DNA of 64,000 nucleotides from JASSUD01 sp031963415 (GCA_031963415.1 JASSUI010000001.1:372001-436000), one strand, 5' to 3'. Positions 1-9,660 are shown, counted from the stretch's first letter. Made by a program: numbers and translations. Notes: generated by a model not told the origin, from the sequence alone.

Positions 1-1
1 A

Positions 2-349
2 CTGGATGCACAGGCTAAAGCAGATCTAGCAAGAGGTTTTGTTGATGCCGTCTGTGAGGTGTTAGTGACTAAAGCGCTCCTTGCGCTAAAGCGAACTGGT
101 CTTAAACGACTTGTAGTAGCGGGTGGGGTTGGCGCAAATCAGCAATTACGTGAGGCTTTGCAAGCTGCAGCATACCGACATAAATTTGATGTGCATTATC
201 CTGAGCCAGCACTGTGTACAGACAATGGCGCGATGATTGCGTTAGCAGGCGCCTTAAGACTACAACGCTGGCCTCACCAAGCTGTTAAAGAATATGGCTT
301 CAGCGTGCTTCCCCGCTGGGATTTAAACGCGATTAATCCTATCCACTAA
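2..349 (+). CDS. tsaD: TsaD, C-terminal part (tRNA N6-threonylcarbamoyladenosine biosynthesis)
   Basis: The reading frame is open from base 2, so this is the last 115 codons of a gene that begins outside the window. The frame reads LDAQAKADLARGF, then GLKRLVVAGGVGANQQLR and CTDNGAMIALAGALRLQ. These are the conserved C-terminal blocks of TsaD/Kae1/Gcp, and the Asp of TDNGAM is a metal ligand in the family. TsaD works with TsaB and TsaE to transfer the threonylcarbamoyl group to A37 of ANN-decoding tRNAs in the cytoplasm. The gene ends normally and is followed by the palindromic array. Family assignment is firm; nothing can be said about the missing N-terminus. Confidence 0.93.
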   Translation: MDAQAKADLARGFVDAVCEVLVTKALLALKRTGLKRLVVAGGVGANQQLREALQAAAYRHKFDVHYPEPALCTDNGAMIALAGALRLQRWPHQAVKEYGFSVLPRWDLNAINPIH

Positions 350-444
350 AAAAAATTTACTTAGATTGTGGTTAACACAACAAGCTCGATAAAGAGGCGA
401 AAGAGCAAGAGGAAGACCCTAAACTATTGTTCTAATTAAAGCTT

Positions 445-861
445 GTTTAGGGTTTTCCTAGGGGCTTCGCATCGCCGCAGACAGTACAAAGACATACGGC
501 AAGGCGGCGCGGGGGCGCTAGGGAAGACCTAAACCACCACCTTCATTAGAACTTGTTTAGGGTTTTCCTAGTGGCTTCGCGCCGCCGCAGACAGTACAAA
601 GACGTACGGCAAGGCGGCGCGAGAGCGCTAGGGAAGGCCTAAACCACCACCTTCATTAGAACTTGTTTAGGGTTTTCCTAGTGGCCTCGCGTCGCCGCAG
701 ACAGTACAAAGACGTACGGCAAGGCGGCGCGAGGGCGCTAGGGAAGACCTAAACCACCTTCATTAGAACTTGTTTAGGGTTTTCCTAGTGGCCTCGCGTC
801 GCCGCAGACAGTACAAAGACGTACGGCAAGGCGGCGCGAGGGCGCTAGGGAAGGCCTAAAC
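445..861. repeat. Tandem array of four 90-bp palindromic elements (family A)
   Basis: Four near-identical copies lie at 445-534, 555-644, 665-754 and 772-861, with spacing of 110, 110 and 107 bp. Each begins GTTTAGGGTTTTCCTAG and ends CTAGGGAAGRCCTAAAC, so the ends are inverted repeats. The interior carries CGCAGACAGTACAAAG followed by a GTACGGCAAGG block. Linkers between copies are also conserved (CTTCATTAGAACTT). The copies differ by only a few substitutions. The last copy overlaps the 3' end of folE2: the stop codon and last codons of folE2 are made from the repeat arm. The array fills the gap between convergent tsaD and folE2, where a strong stem could also end transcription from both sides. 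Bases 350-444 hold no gene. Confidence 0.9.
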
Positions 862-1683
862 AAGTTCTAAACGTTTATCGCGTTGTATCAATGCATAAGC
901 ACTATGATTGTGGATTGACTCAAAATTCTCAGCTTCCAATATGTACGCAATAACCCGCTCATCTTGATTAAGCCGCCCGGCTACATCTCGCACCAAGTCT
1001 TCAACAAATTTGGGATTATCGTAAGCGTGCTCGGTCACAAATTTTTCGTCAGGCCGTTTTAAGACACCCCACAATTCGCAAGATGCTTCTTCCTCAGCCA
1101 TACGTACTAATTCTTCAATAGAAATTTCACCCTTAGCTTCATTATTAATTTCAGCATCAATCGTCACTATTGAGCGTTGATTATGCGCGCCATATTGCGA
1201 AATTTTCTTCGAGCAAGGACATAGACTTGTCACTGGCACTTGCACTTTCAAAAAGACTCGTATTTCCTCTGCTCGCACCTCGCCCGTTAGCGTGACTTGA
1301 TAGTCCATAAGGCTTTGCACGCCGGAAGCAGGAGCCGTTTTATTGATGAAATAAGGAAAGCTAACTTCGATACGGCCCGCTGTTGCCTCTAGCTTTTCTA
1401 ACATCTGTTTAAGCATTGTACGAAAGTTACTGAGACTAAACGGCCCTGTTTTCTCCTCAAGCAGCGCAATAAAGCGCGACATATGCGCGCCTTTTTTGGT
1501 CGCAGATAACGCCACATCCATATTAAAAACGCCAGTCGTGGGCTGCGCCGGACGATTAGCGATACCCACTGAAAGCGGATAACGTACTGCTCGCACGCCT
1601 ACACGTTGTATTGGAATTTGCCGAAGGTCAACAGTGTCTTGCACATCCGGCATCGTAGAATCAAGATTATTATTTGCAGTCAT
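856..1683 (-). CDS. folE2: GTP cyclohydrolase FolE2 (type IB)
   Basis: A 275-residue protein of the GCYH-IB (FolE2) family, which converts GTP to 7,8-dihydroneopterin triphosphate, the first step of folate and queuosine synthesis. Family blocks seen are MSRFIALLEE near residues 68-77 and VTSLCPCSKKISQYGAHNQR at 151-170, which includes the catalytic-region Cys. Length is typical. It is the last gene of a minus-strand series xseB-ispA-dxs-folE2, the order known from Burkholderia. FolB and 5-formyl-THF cyclo-ligase encoded further along belong to the same pathway. The final codons (KRLELV and stop) lie within copy 4 of the palindromic array, so the C-terminus may have been reset by the repeat. 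Confidence 0.95.
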   Translation of the reverse strand: MTANNNLDSTMPDVQDTVDLRQIPIQRVGVRAVRYPLSVGIANRPAQPTTGVFNMDVALSATKKGAHMSRFIALLEEKTGPFSLSNFRTMLKQMLEKLEATAGRIEVSFPYFINKTAPASGVQSLMDYQVTLTGEVRAEEIRVFLKVQVPVTSLCPCSKKISQYGAHNQRSIVTIDAEINNEAKGEISIEELVRMAEEEASCELWGVLKRPDEKFVTEHAYDNPKFVEDLVRDVAGRLNQDERVIAYILEAENFESIHNHSAYALIQRDKRLELV

Positions 1684-1730
1684 TAAAATTTTGACCCATT
1701 CAGGTCTCTCAAAAAACTATTCTATGGAAA

Positions 1731-1771
1731 AACCTCTGCATCGCTCCTTTCGCTGGCATGATGCAGAGGTT
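1731..1771. repeat. Small hairpin, family B (CCTCTGCA arms)
   Basis: AACCTCTGCATC (1731-1742) and GATGCAGAGGTT (1760-1771) form a perfect 12-bp stem with a 17-nt loop between dxs and folE2. The same arms recur at 5008-5126, 5224-5262 and 21868-21970, so this is a short member of an intergenic palindrome family. A few T residues follow on the plus side only, so a terminator role for the minus-strand genes is uncertain. Confidence 0.75.
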
Positions 1772-1811
1772 CTTTTACACGAGCGTGACAGCCACGCACT
1801 GAGCCAATTTT

Positions 1812-3692
1812 TCACAAAGTTGCAAGAAAAGCTCTAATGGCTCGGATGATTCCTTCGCTATCCAGACCACACTCAGCAAGCAACTTTGCTGTATCACCGT
1901 GATCAATAAAATGATCAGGCAATCCCAATTGTAATACGGGGTGAGTGAAGCCACTGCCAAGCAAGCTTTCGACACAAGCTGAACCGGCACCTCCCATCAC
2001 ACAGCCCTCTTCAAGCGTTACAAGTACATCGTGCGTTTGCGCGAGTTCGCATACCAAAGCATCATCGAGTGGCTTCACGAAACGCATATTAGCAAGCGTT
2101 GCATCAAGCTCCTCTGCCGCTATTAAGCCAGGTGAAACCATCGTACCAAAGGCCAAAATAGCGACTCGCTTGCGCGCCGTTGCATAAGAGCTCGTTGATG
2201 TAGCTTTACGCCGAATTTCACCTTTACCTAGCGGTATTTCAGTGAATGCCTGAACCACAGGCACACCCGGCCCAGTACCTCGCGGATAACGCACGGCTAC
2301 AGGACCCGCTTGTTGCAGCGCGGTATAGAGCATCTGTCGGCATTCGTTTTCATCAGAAGCGGCCATCACCGTCATATTCGGGATACAGCGCAGATAAGCA
2401 AGATCATAGGCTCCAGCATGGGTCGCGCCATCCGCTCCCACTAAACCTGCGCGGTCAAGCGCAAAGACCACGGGTAAGTTTTGTAAAGCAACATCGTGGA
2501 TCAACTGATCATAAGCACGCTGTAAGAAGGTTGAATAAATCGCCACAACCGGACGTAAACTTTCAGCTGCCAAGCCAGCTGCAAAAGTGACCGCATGTTG
2601 CTCAGCAATACCGACATCAAAATAACGATCTGGAAAACGCTGCTCAAATTCAACTAAACCGGAACCTTCACGCATCGCAGGGGTTATCCCTACTACGCGA
2701 GCGTCAAGCGCCGCGGCATCACATAGCCATTCGCCAAATATTTGTGTATAGGTTTTACTGGAAGCTTTACTGGGCTTGATTCCTTCTGCTGGATTAAATT
2801 TACCAGGGCCGTGATAAAGCACAGGGTCTGCTTCAGCGAGTTTATAACCGTGCCCTTTTTGAGTGATGATATGCAGGAACTGAGGGCCTTTCAGTTCTTT
2901 AATATTTTGTAAGGTGGGAATTAGTGAGTCGAGATCGTGTCCATCAATCGGGCCAATATAATTAAAACCGAACTCTTCAAATAACGTAGCCGGTGTAACT
3001 ATCCCTTTCGCATGCTCAGCTAAACGCTGCGCTAGCTCAAGCACCGGCGGTGCCGCTGACAGTAAACGCCGCACTTTTTGTTTTGCTTGAGCGTAAAAAC
3101 TGCCAGATAGCAAGCGAGCCAAATAACGATTTAACGCACCCACTGGCGGAGAAATCGACATATCGTTGTCATTCAAAATGACCAGTAACGGCAAGTCATC
3201 ACATACCCCGGCATTATTCATCGCTTCAAAGGCCATACCAGCGGTCATTGCCCCATCGCCAATCACTGCAATCGAATAGCGTGCCTCGCCTTTTAAACGA
3301 CTCGCAAGCGCCATCCCCAAAGCAGCTGAAATCGAGGTACTTGAATGCGCAGTGCCAAAAGCATCGTAGTGAGATTCAGCGCGACGAGGAAAGCCTGAAA
3401 TGCCACCATATTGCCTCAGCGTCGACATCGCAGCACGGCGGCCTGTCAAAATTTTATGCGCATAAGTTTGATGCCCGACATCCCAAACAATGCGATCCCA
3501 AGGTGTATCAAAAACGTAGTGCAACGCTACTGTCAATTCAACCGTACCGAGGTTAGATGACAAATGCCCACCTGTCTGGGACACGCTTTCTAGTAGAAAA
3601 GTACGTAACTCTTGGCTCAGCTGTACTAAATCGCTACGCTTAAGCCTGCGTAGCGCAGCAGGGTCATCAATAGTTTGGAGTAAGTCGTACAT
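1812..3692 (-). CDS. dxs: 1-deoxy-D-xylulose-5-phosphate synthase
   Basis: A 626-residue thiamine-diphosphate enzyme that condenses pyruvate and glyceraldehyde 3-phosphate to DXP, the entry step of the MEP isoprenoid pathway. Visible motifs are HLSSNLGTVELT (residues 43-54), VWDVGHQTYAHK (69-80), FGTAHSSTSISAALG (112-126) and the ThDP-binding GDGAMTAGMAFEA starting at 145. The transketolase-like middle and C-terminal domains follow (GIAEQHAVTFAAG). Length matches the family. It lies 107 bp downstream of ispA on the same strand, which supplies the next steps towards prenyl diphosphates, with a palindromic element in the gap. Confidence 0.97.
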   Translation of the reverse strand: MYDLLQTIDDPAALRRLKRSDLVQLSQELRTFLLESVSQTGGHLSSNLGTVELTVALHYVFDTPWDRIVWDVGHQTYAHKILTGRRAAMSTLRQYGGISGFPRRAESHYDAFGTAHSSTSISAALGMALASRLKGEARYSIAVIGDGAMTAGMAFEAMNNAGVCDDLPLLVILNDNDMSISPPVGALNRYLARLLSGSFYAQAKQKVRRLLSAAPPVLELAQRLAEHAKGIVTPATLFEEFGFNYIGPIDGHDLDSLIPTLQNIKELKGPQFLHIITQKGHGYKLAEADPVLYHGPGKFNPAEGIKPSKASSKTYTQIFGEWLCDAAALDARVVGITPAMREGSGLVEFEQRFPDRYFDVGIAEQHAVTFAAGLAAESLRPVVAIYSTFLQRAYDQLIHDVALQNLPVVFALDRAGLVGADGATHAGAYDLAYLRCIPNMTVMAASDENECRQMLYTALQQAGPVAVRYPRGTGPGVPVVQAFTEIPLGKGEIRRKATSTSSYATARKRVAILAFGTMVSPGLIAAEELDATLANMRFVKPLDDALVCELAQTHDVLVTLEEGCVMGGAGSACVESLLGSGFTHPVLQLGLPDHFIDHGDTAKLLAECGLDSEGIIRAIRAFLATL

Positions 3693-3715
3693 AGCTTTTC
3701 TAAATGGATTTTTTA

Positions 3716-3798
3716 GAGTCTGTTTAGCGCCTTCCTAGCTAGCGGCCTTGCGCCGCCAGACAATACACTTTTGCGTCAGGCAGAGTCTAAACAGGCTC
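3716..3798. repeat. Diverged family A palindrome between ispA and dxs
   Basis: Left arm GAGTCTGTTTAG (3716-3727) and right arm CTAAACAGGCTC (3787-3798) are an imperfect inverted repeat. The interior contains CCAGACAATACAC, related to the CAGACAGTACAA core of the array at 445-861. It ends exactly where the ispA stop codon lies. Confidence 0.7.
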
Positions 3799-4704
3799 TT
3801 AACGTGCGCGCTCTATCATCAGATCAGCTAACTTAGCTAGCCGATCCCCTTGCTGTCCAAGCGGCATAAGTGCTGTATGAGCTGCTGCATGCAACTTCTT
3901 AGCTAAAGTGCGAGAGGCCTCAAGTCCCAACATCGAGACATATGTAGGTTTAGCGTTACGCGCATCTTTACCCGCCGTTTTACCAAGCATGGCTGAGCCA
4001 CTCGTCGCATCGAGGATATCGTCTATTACTTGAAACGCCAGGCCAACCGAGGATGCATACTGCTGTAAAGCCACTGCAAATTCACTTTCCTTCGCATGCG
4101 TTTCTGAGTTACATAGCACTCCCATGCGCACCGCGGCTTGCAATAACGCGCCGGTTTTCATCCGATGCATCATTTCCAGTTCAGCTGTGGATAAGGTTAC
4201 GCCAACGCTTGATAAATCAATTGCCTGTCCGCCAGCCATCCCGAGCGAACCACTAGCGAGCGCTAACTCTCTGACCAAAGCAGCTTGCCGTGAAGCAGGC
4301 AATTCGGCTGTACTTAAAACGATGAAAGCTTGCGTTTGCAAAGCATCCCCTACGAGCAGCGCGGTAGCTTCATCATATTGCAGATGGACTGTCGCTTTAC
4401 CGCGTCTTAAGTCATCGTTATCCATCATTGGTAAATCATCGTGCACTAACGAATAAGCGTGCACCATTTCCAACGCGGCAGCCGCACTATGCAACGCAGT
4501 CAAAGAGGCTTGCACAGCTTCTCCAGCGGCATAGCATAACAGTGCACGTATACGTTTACCGCCATCTAACACAGCGTAGCGCATCGCCTGATGTAATTGC
4601 GCAGGCTGTCTATCAGCAGCAGGCAACAACCTTTCAAGCACCTCTTCTATATTGGCAAGCCTGGCACTCAACCAAGTTTGAAATTCACTCGCGTGTATCG
4701 GCAC
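3799..4704 (-). CDS. ispA: Farnesyl (geranyl) diphosphate synthase
   Basis: A 301-residue short-chain trans-prenyltransferase that builds farnesyl diphosphate from IPP and DMAPP. It has the first aspartate-rich motif DDLPMMDNDDLRRG at 89-102 and the second, DDILD, at 228-232, both needed to bind magnesium-diphosphate. The chain-length-typical HAYSLVHDDLP block is present. The start overlaps the 3' end of xseB by 20 bp, so the two are translationally linked, and dxs follows. This xseB-ispA-dxs arrangement is common in proteobacteria. Confidence 0.96.
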   Translation of the reverse strand: MPIHASEFQTWLSARLANIEEVLERLLPAADRQPAQLHQAMRYAVLDGGKRIRALLCYAAGEAVQASLTALHSAAAALEMVHAYSLVHDDLPMMDNDDLRRGKATVHLQYDEATALLVGDALQTQAFIVLSTAELPASRQAALVRELALASGSLGMAGGQAIDLSSVGVTLSTAELEMMHRMKTGALLQAAVRMGVLCNSETHAKESEFAVALQQYASSVGLAFQVIDDILDATSGSAMLGKTAGKDARNAKPTYVSMLGLEASRTLAKKLHAAAHTALMPLGQQGDRLAKLADLMIERAR

Positions 4705-4978
4705 TGCTTGCTACCTCTGTCGTTGAAAAGGGTTGAAAGATTTCACCATCTAATACGCGTACCTGCTGCTCAACTGTTTCTAGCTGCTTTTGGCAATGCT
4801 TAACTAATGCTGCGCCACGGCGATATGCGGTGAGTGACTCTTCCAAACTCAAAGCACCACTTTCCATCCGTGTTACCAACGCTTCTAGTTCATGAAGTGC
4901 CACCTCATAGCTAGCGGGTATATCATTCGCTGCTTGCGGCATAGTCCGCTCAAGCTGTTGATCAACTTGTTCTGTCAT
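4685..4978 (-). CDS. xseB: Exodeoxyribonuclease VII small subunit
   Basis: A 97-residue protein whose residues 23-75 show the XseB signature (SYEVALHELEALVTRMESG, then LSLEESLTAYRRG and a coiled-coil ending EQQVRVLDGE). XseB binds XseA to form exonuclease VII, which degrades single-stranded DNA. The N-terminal 20 residues are longer than in many homologues, so the start could be the internal Met at residue 14. It is the first gene of the minus-strand isoprenoid operon and overlaps ispA by 20 bp. Confidence 0.92.
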   Translation of the reverse strand: MTEQVDQQLERTMPQAANDIPASYEVALHELEALVTRMESGALSLEESLTAYRRGAALVKHCQKQLETVEQQVRVLDGEIFQPFSTTEVASSADTRE

Positions 4979-5007
4979 AAGATTTCCTAAATTAAGAAGC
5001 CTTTAGG

Positions 5008-5126
5008 CACCTCTGCAAAATCTTTTGGGCAACAGAATAATCAGCCGACGCCTCCCTTTTTCACATTAGGTACGAGTTGTACTGTCTGCGTCAGCGTGCC
5101 CAGCTCTCGGGATTTTGCAGAGATTC
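5008..5126. repeat. Full-length family B palindromic element
   Basis: Arms CACCTCTGCAAAATC and GATTTTGCAGAGATTC bracket about 119 bp. The left part (CAAAATCTTTTGGGCAACAG) matches the left part of the element at 21868-21970, showing common descent. The interior also contains GTACTGTCTGCG, the reverse complement of the core found in family A. It lies in the 344-bp gap between ndh and xseB, which otherwise holds no gene. Confidence 0.75.
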
Positions 5127-5223
5127 TTTCACTCGACTTACTACTCATTTCACTGCTTTTTTATTGGCAAAAAATCTGCCCGATTCTAATCTAACCCTTA
5201 GCGTCTGTCTTTAAAAAATACGA

Positions 5224-5266
5224 AACCTCTGCATAACACTGCCAAAAGTTTATGCAGAGGTTTTTT
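5224..5266. terminator. Hairpin after ndh, family B arms
   Basis: AACCTCTGCATAA (5224-5236) pairs perfectly with TTATGCAGAGGTT (5250-5262); TTTTTT follows on the plus side and TTTCG-A-T6 on the minus side. Placed 57 bp beyond the ndh stop, it could end ndh transcription, but it also belongs to the family B repeats. Confidence 0.55.
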
Positions 5267-5322
5267 AAAAACGCCAAGTCAATGCCGACAAAGGTGTGCG
5301 CTTGCTGTGCATTCAGTATGTC

Positions 5323-6729
5323 TTAATGCAATTTAACGCGTGGCGATACACCTCGCCTAAGCCAGGCAGCGACAGTATCCAGCAACATACGCATAAAACC
5401 ATGCAAAGCAGCGGCATGCCAACGATACAGCCAGTTATACATAAAGCGCGCTAACCATCCTTCGATAAGTAAACTGCCTCCTGCTAGATTACCTACCGCA
5501 CTAAAGCGGCTAAGCGAAACTAAGGAGCCTAAATCACGATAACGGAAATTAGGAAGTGCTTGATGGGCCAAACGGCGTTTTAATGCACGCACTAAAAAAC
5601 TCGCTTGCTGATGCGCCGCTTGGGCACGTGGCGGAACAACTGAATTTTGCTCAAGCCACGGGCAGCTCGCGCAGTCGCCTAAAGCAAAAATATTTTCGTC
5701 ATTTTCTGTTTGTAAAGTTGCGTGCACTTTTAGTTGCCCTAACTGATTCGTCACGAGCCCATCAAGTTGACTCAACACAGTTGGCGCTTTAATGCCCGCT
5801 GCCCAAACAATTAAATCAGCATGGAGCATTTTGCCGCTTACCATACGCAATGAATTCGCCGACACACTCGCAACACGTTCACCGACCACTAATTTAATCC
5901 CTAATTTTTTCAGCAGCTGAGTGCTCGCCTGTGACATACGTTCAGATAGGGTTGAGAGAATTCGTGGCTGCGCCTCAACAATCACGATACCAATCTCGCG
6001 CTGTGGATCAAGTTGATGCAGGCCGTAGGCAGCAAGTACTTGTGCGGTATTGCGCAATTCAGCTGACAATTCAACGCCTGTTGCCCCGCCTCCTACGATT
6101 ACGATTTGCAAGCGAGGTTGGTCGTCTAACGCTGTCGCATTATCAAGCGAGGTAGCATACTTTTCATTTCCCTCTGCCTCTGCGTGAACATTTATTTCGG
6201 ACTTTAATGCAACAGTAGATGAGACTACTGATTTAGATTGGTATTGCGTACGCATACAAGCAGCTAACAGACGCCGCTGGAAACGCTCGGCTTGCGCGAC
6301 CGTATCAAGCGCCAACGCGTGCTCTTCGGCACCCTCGACACCAAAGAAGTTGGTAATGCTGCCAATCGCAACGACTAACGTATCGTAAGTAAGTTCACGG
6401 GGTGGGCATAATTCGGCACCCTCTTCATCTAGGACAGCTGATAGGCGAATTATTCGTCTCTTTCGATCAAGCGCAACCAATTCTCCTAATTGAAACTCGA
6501 ACCCGTGCCAGCGCGCCTGTGCTACGTATTCTAGTTGGTGGGCAGCAGGTTCAAGGCTGCCTGCTGCTACCTCATGCAGTAATGGTTTCCAAAGATGCGT
6601 AGAACAACGATCAACTAAAGTAATATGTGCTTTCGGCTGCCGACTGCGTGCGCCTAGATCATTGCCTAATTGAGTCGCTAACTCCAAGCCACCCGCACCA
6701 CCGCCTACGATCACGATACGATGCATCAC
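5323..6729 (-). CDS. ndh: Type II NADH dehydrogenase (NDH-2)
   Basis: A 468-residue two-dinucleotide-binding flavoprotein that moves electrons from NADH to quinone without pumping protons, at the inner face of the membrane. The N-terminal FAD fold reads RIVIVGGGAGGLELATQLG and the central NAD fold reads IVIVGGGATGVELSAELRN (about 209-227). The FAD-closing block IFALGDCASCPWLE is also present. A poorly conserved insert (about residues 160-205, Ser/Glu-rich) separates the two folds and makes the protein slightly longer than usual. Two adjacent Met codons begin the frame. It stands alone between polA and xseB on the same strand. Confidence 0.93.
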   Translation of the reverse strand: MMHRIVIVGGGAGGLELATQLGNDLGARSRQPKAHITLVDRCSTHLWKPLLHEVAAGSLEPAAHQLEYVAQARWHGFEFQLGELVALDRKRRIIRLSAVLDEEGAELCPPRELTYDTLVVAIGSITNFFGVEGAEEHALALDTVAQAERFQRRLLAACMRTQYQSKSVVSSTVALKSEINVHAEAEGNEKYATSLDNATALDDQPRLQIVIVGGGATGVELSAELRNTAQVLAAYGLHQLDPQREIGIVIVEAQPRILSTLSERMSQASTQLLKKLGIKLVVGERVASVSANSLRMVSGKMLHADLIVWAAGIKAPTVLSQLDGLVTNQLGQLKVHATLQTENDENIFALGDCASCPWLEQNSVVPPRAQAAHQQASFLVRALKRRLAHQALPNFRYRDLGSLVSLSRFSAVGNLAGGSLLIEGWLARFMYNWLYRWHAAALHGFMRMLLDTVAAWLRRGVSPRVKLH

Positions 6730-6897
6730 CCACCCTCCGCGAAATACGCCTCACTTGCTTTTTAAACGAACATTGCCAAAGCGTCATCGGTTAGAGTGAC
6801 CCAGGAACCCGAATGTATACTTTCACAGTTTCTATTTCGGTCTTTTGAAAAAACTGAGGCAGACCCTTCGAGAGGTCACGAATAAGCTTTGCCGCAA

Positions 6898-9660
6898 TTA
6901 ATGTGCCTCTTCCCAATTATTCCCCAGTCCAACCTCTACTAGCAGCGGCACTTTTAGCTGCGCCACGTTACCCATTAAAACGGGTAGTTCATGCTGCACT
7001 TGGATGATCTCTGCTTCAGGCGCTTCCAATACCAGCTCATCATGCACTTGCATAATCATTTTCGTGCTCAGCTTAGCTTGGGTAAGCCATTGCTGAACGG
7101 CAACCATCGCTAATTTAATTAAATCAGCCGCTGTACCCTGCATTGGCGCATTAATTGCAGCCCGCTCGGAAGCTTGGCGGCGCGGACCATTACCACTATT
7201 AATTTCTGGTAACCATAAACGTCGCCCGAAGACCGTTTCAACATAACCCGCTTGTTTAGCTCGAGAACGCGTTTCCTCCATATATCTCGCAACACCTGGA
7301 TAACGGCAGAAGTAACGATCGATATAAAGTTTTGCAGCATCACGCGAAATACCTAGCGCCGCCGCTAAACCGAACACGCTCATGCCATAGATCAATCCAA
7401 AATTGATCGTTTTAGCCACACGCCGTTGATCGCTCGAGACGTCGTGCGGTGACACGCTAAAAATTTCTGCAGCCGTCGCGCGATGAATATCTTCGCCGCG
7501 TGCAAAAGCCTGCAATAAATTTTCATCGTCAGATAAGTGCGCCATGATGCGCAGCTCAATTTGTGAGTAATCAGCTGAAATGATTTTGCATCCAGGCGCA
7601 GCAATAAAAGCCTCACGGATACGCCGCCCTTCGGCAGTGCGCACTGGAATGTTTTGTAGATTAGGTTCATTAGATGCAAGCCGCCCAGTTACTGCGACTG
7701 CCTGAGCATAGTTCGTATGCACACGTCCAGTTTTAGGGTTGATCATCTTTGGCAACTTGTCGAGATAAGTCGATTTCAACTTCGCAAGTTGACGATACTC
7801 AAGTAAAACTTTTGGCAATGGATAATCTTCCGCCAACTTTTGCAGCACATCTTCGTTTGTAGACGGCGTTCCACCAGGCGTCTTTTTAACGACGGGCAGT
7901 TTGAGGCGCTCGAAAAAAATCTCGCCAATTTGCTTGGGGGAATTCAAATTAAAAGGAGAGCCAGCTAACTGATAGGCCTTAGCTTCTAGCTGCACTAAAC
8001 GCTCACTCAATTCTTTGCTTTGTTGCGCCAGCAACGCGGTATCAAGCAGCACACCATTGCGCTCGACAATACGCAACACCCGGGAAACGGGCATTTCAAT
8101 GTCTCGATAAATATATTCTAGACCTGGCTGCTCGGCCAATTGTGGATAAAGTGACTGATGCAATCTAAGCGTCACATCAGCATCCTCTGCTGCATAGTGC
8201 GCTGCGGGTTCAAACGGAGCTTGATCAAAACATAACTGCGCAGCCCCTTTGCCACACAGCTCTTCATATTTCACTGTTTTAACGCCAAGGTGACGTAGCG
8301 CGAGGCTATCCATATCGTGATTACGGTGTGCTTCCCAAACATATGACTCGAGCAGCGTGTCATGCTCAATCCCAGCCAGCGTAATGCCATAGTTAGCGAG
8401 CACTTGTTCATCATATTTGATGTGCTGCCCAACTTTTTTATACTGCGCATCGCTCAACCAAGGCGTGAGACGAGCTAATACTTCTTCCAACGGCAATTGC
8501 TGTGGTGCATCTGGGCCACGATGGGTCAACGGGATATACGCTGCATTGCCTGGTTCAACCGAAAAAGAGATGCCGACTAAAGCTGCCTGCAATGCGTTTA
8601 ATGATGTAGTTTCGGTGTCAAATGCGGCCAGCTCAGCCGCTTTAATTTTGCTTAACCATGTTTCAAACTGCTCCCACGTCAAAATAGTTTCGTAGTGGGT
8701 TTCCATTTGCGTGTCTGATGCTATCCCATCATTTGACTGCATGGACAAGGCATTAGCCTCACCCTTTTCGACAAACGTTGCATCGCTTTTCACTATTTCA
8801 TTGAGCCAACTCTTAAAGCCATATTGCTGATAAAGCGCACGCAACTCGTCGTGATGCTCGGTGCGGCTTAATAAAGAGTTAGCAATGGATTCATAAGCGG
8901 TGAGTTCGCAATCTGTACGCACAGTGAGTAGCTTTCGCGCGAGTGGAAGAAAATCGAGTGCCTGACGCAGATTGCCACCTACTGCTCCGCCGATTTCAGC
9001 AGCATGCGCGATGATTGCATCCAGCGAGCCATATTGCGTTAGCCATTTAACCGCAGTTTTGGGGCCGCATTTAGCGACACCTGGGACATTGTCAACGGTA
9101 TCGCCAATCAACGCTAAGTAATCAACAATAAGTTCAGGCGGCACGCCAAATTTCGCTATCACGCCTTCTCGATCGAGTATTTCATTACTCATCGTATTCA
9201 CGAGCGTGACATGCTCTGTCACCAGCTGCGCTAAGTCTTTATCACCTGTTGAAACGACAACTTTCATGCCGGCTTGCTCTGCTTCACGGGCCAACGTGCC
9301 AATCACATCATCGGCTTCCACCTGCTCAACCATCAACAGCGGCCAGCCCAGCGCGCGTACCGCTCGGTGAATCGGTTCAATTTGTCGCACTAACTCTTCA
9401 GGCATTGACGGACGGTGTGCCTTGTACTCTGCGTACCAATTTTCCCGAAAAGTCTTACCCTTCGCATCGAACACACACGCGCTATACTCTGCTGGAAACT
9501 CTCGCCGCAAACGACGCAGCATATTGATGATGCCGTACAACGCCCCAGTAGGCTCTTTTTCTGGTGAACGCAAATCCGGCATCGCGTGGTAAGCCCGGTA
9601 GAGATAGCTTGATCCATCAACTAAAAGTAGCGTTTGACCTGCGAGTGCTTGTTTCATCAT
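6898..9660 (-). CDS. polA: DNA polymerase I
   Basis: A 920-residue three-domain PolA for repair and Okazaki fragment maturation. The N-terminal 5'-3' nuclease starts LLLVDGSSYLYRAYHAMPDL. The 3'-5' proofreading domain keeps its DxE pair (FDTETTSLNAL near residue 348). The polymerase domain has motif A DYSQIELR near 691, the O-helix RRVAKTINFGLIYGMS, and motif C QVHDELVLE near 868. All domains look intact and the length is standard. Two Met codons open the frame at 9660 and 9657. The 140 bp upstream, shared with the divergent LOG-family gene, are AT-rich and must contain both promoters. Confidence 0.98.
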   Translation of the reverse strand: MMKQALAGQTLLLVDGSSYLYRAYHAMPDLRSPEKEPTGALYGIINMLRRLRREFPAEYSACVFDAKGKTFRENWYAEYKAHRPSMPEELVRQIEPIHRAVRALGWPLLMVEQVEADDVIGTLAREAEQAGMKVVVSTGDKDLAQLVTEHVTLVNTMSNEILDREGVIAKFGVPPELIVDYLALIGDTVDNVPGVAKCGPKTAVKWLTQYGSLDAIIAHAAEIGGAVGGNLRQALDFLPLARKLLTVRTDCELTAYESIANSLLSRTEHHDELRALYQQYGFKSWLNEIVKSDATFVEKGEANALSMQSNDGIASDTQMETHYETILTWEQFETWLSKIKAAELAAFDTETTSLNALQAALVGISFSVEPGNAAYIPLTHRGPDAPQQLPLEEVLARLTPWLSDAQYKKVGQHIKYDEQVLANYGITLAGIEHDTLLESYVWEAHRNHDMDSLALRHLGVKTVKYEELCGKGAAQLCFDQAPFEPAAHYAAEDADVTLRLHQSLYPQLAEQPGLEYIYRDIEMPVSRVLRIVERNGVLLDTALLAQQSKELSERLVQLEAKAYQLAGSPFNLNSPKQIGEIFFERLKLPVVKKTPGGTPSTNEDVLQKLAEDYPLPKVLLEYRQLAKLKSTYLDKLPKMINPKTGRVHTNYAQAVAVTGRLASNEPNLQNIPVRTAEGRRIREAFIAAPGCKIISADYSQIELRIMAHLSDDENLLQAFARGEDIHRATAAEIFSVSPHDVSSDQRRVAKTINFGLIYGMSVFGLAAALGISRDAAKLYIDRYFCRYPGVARYMEETRSRAKQAGYVETVFGRRLWLPEINSGNGPRRQASERAAINAPMQGTAADLIKLAMVAVQQWLTQAKLSTKMIMQVHDELVLEAPEAEIIQVQHELPVLMGNVAQLKVPLLVEVGLGNNWEEAH

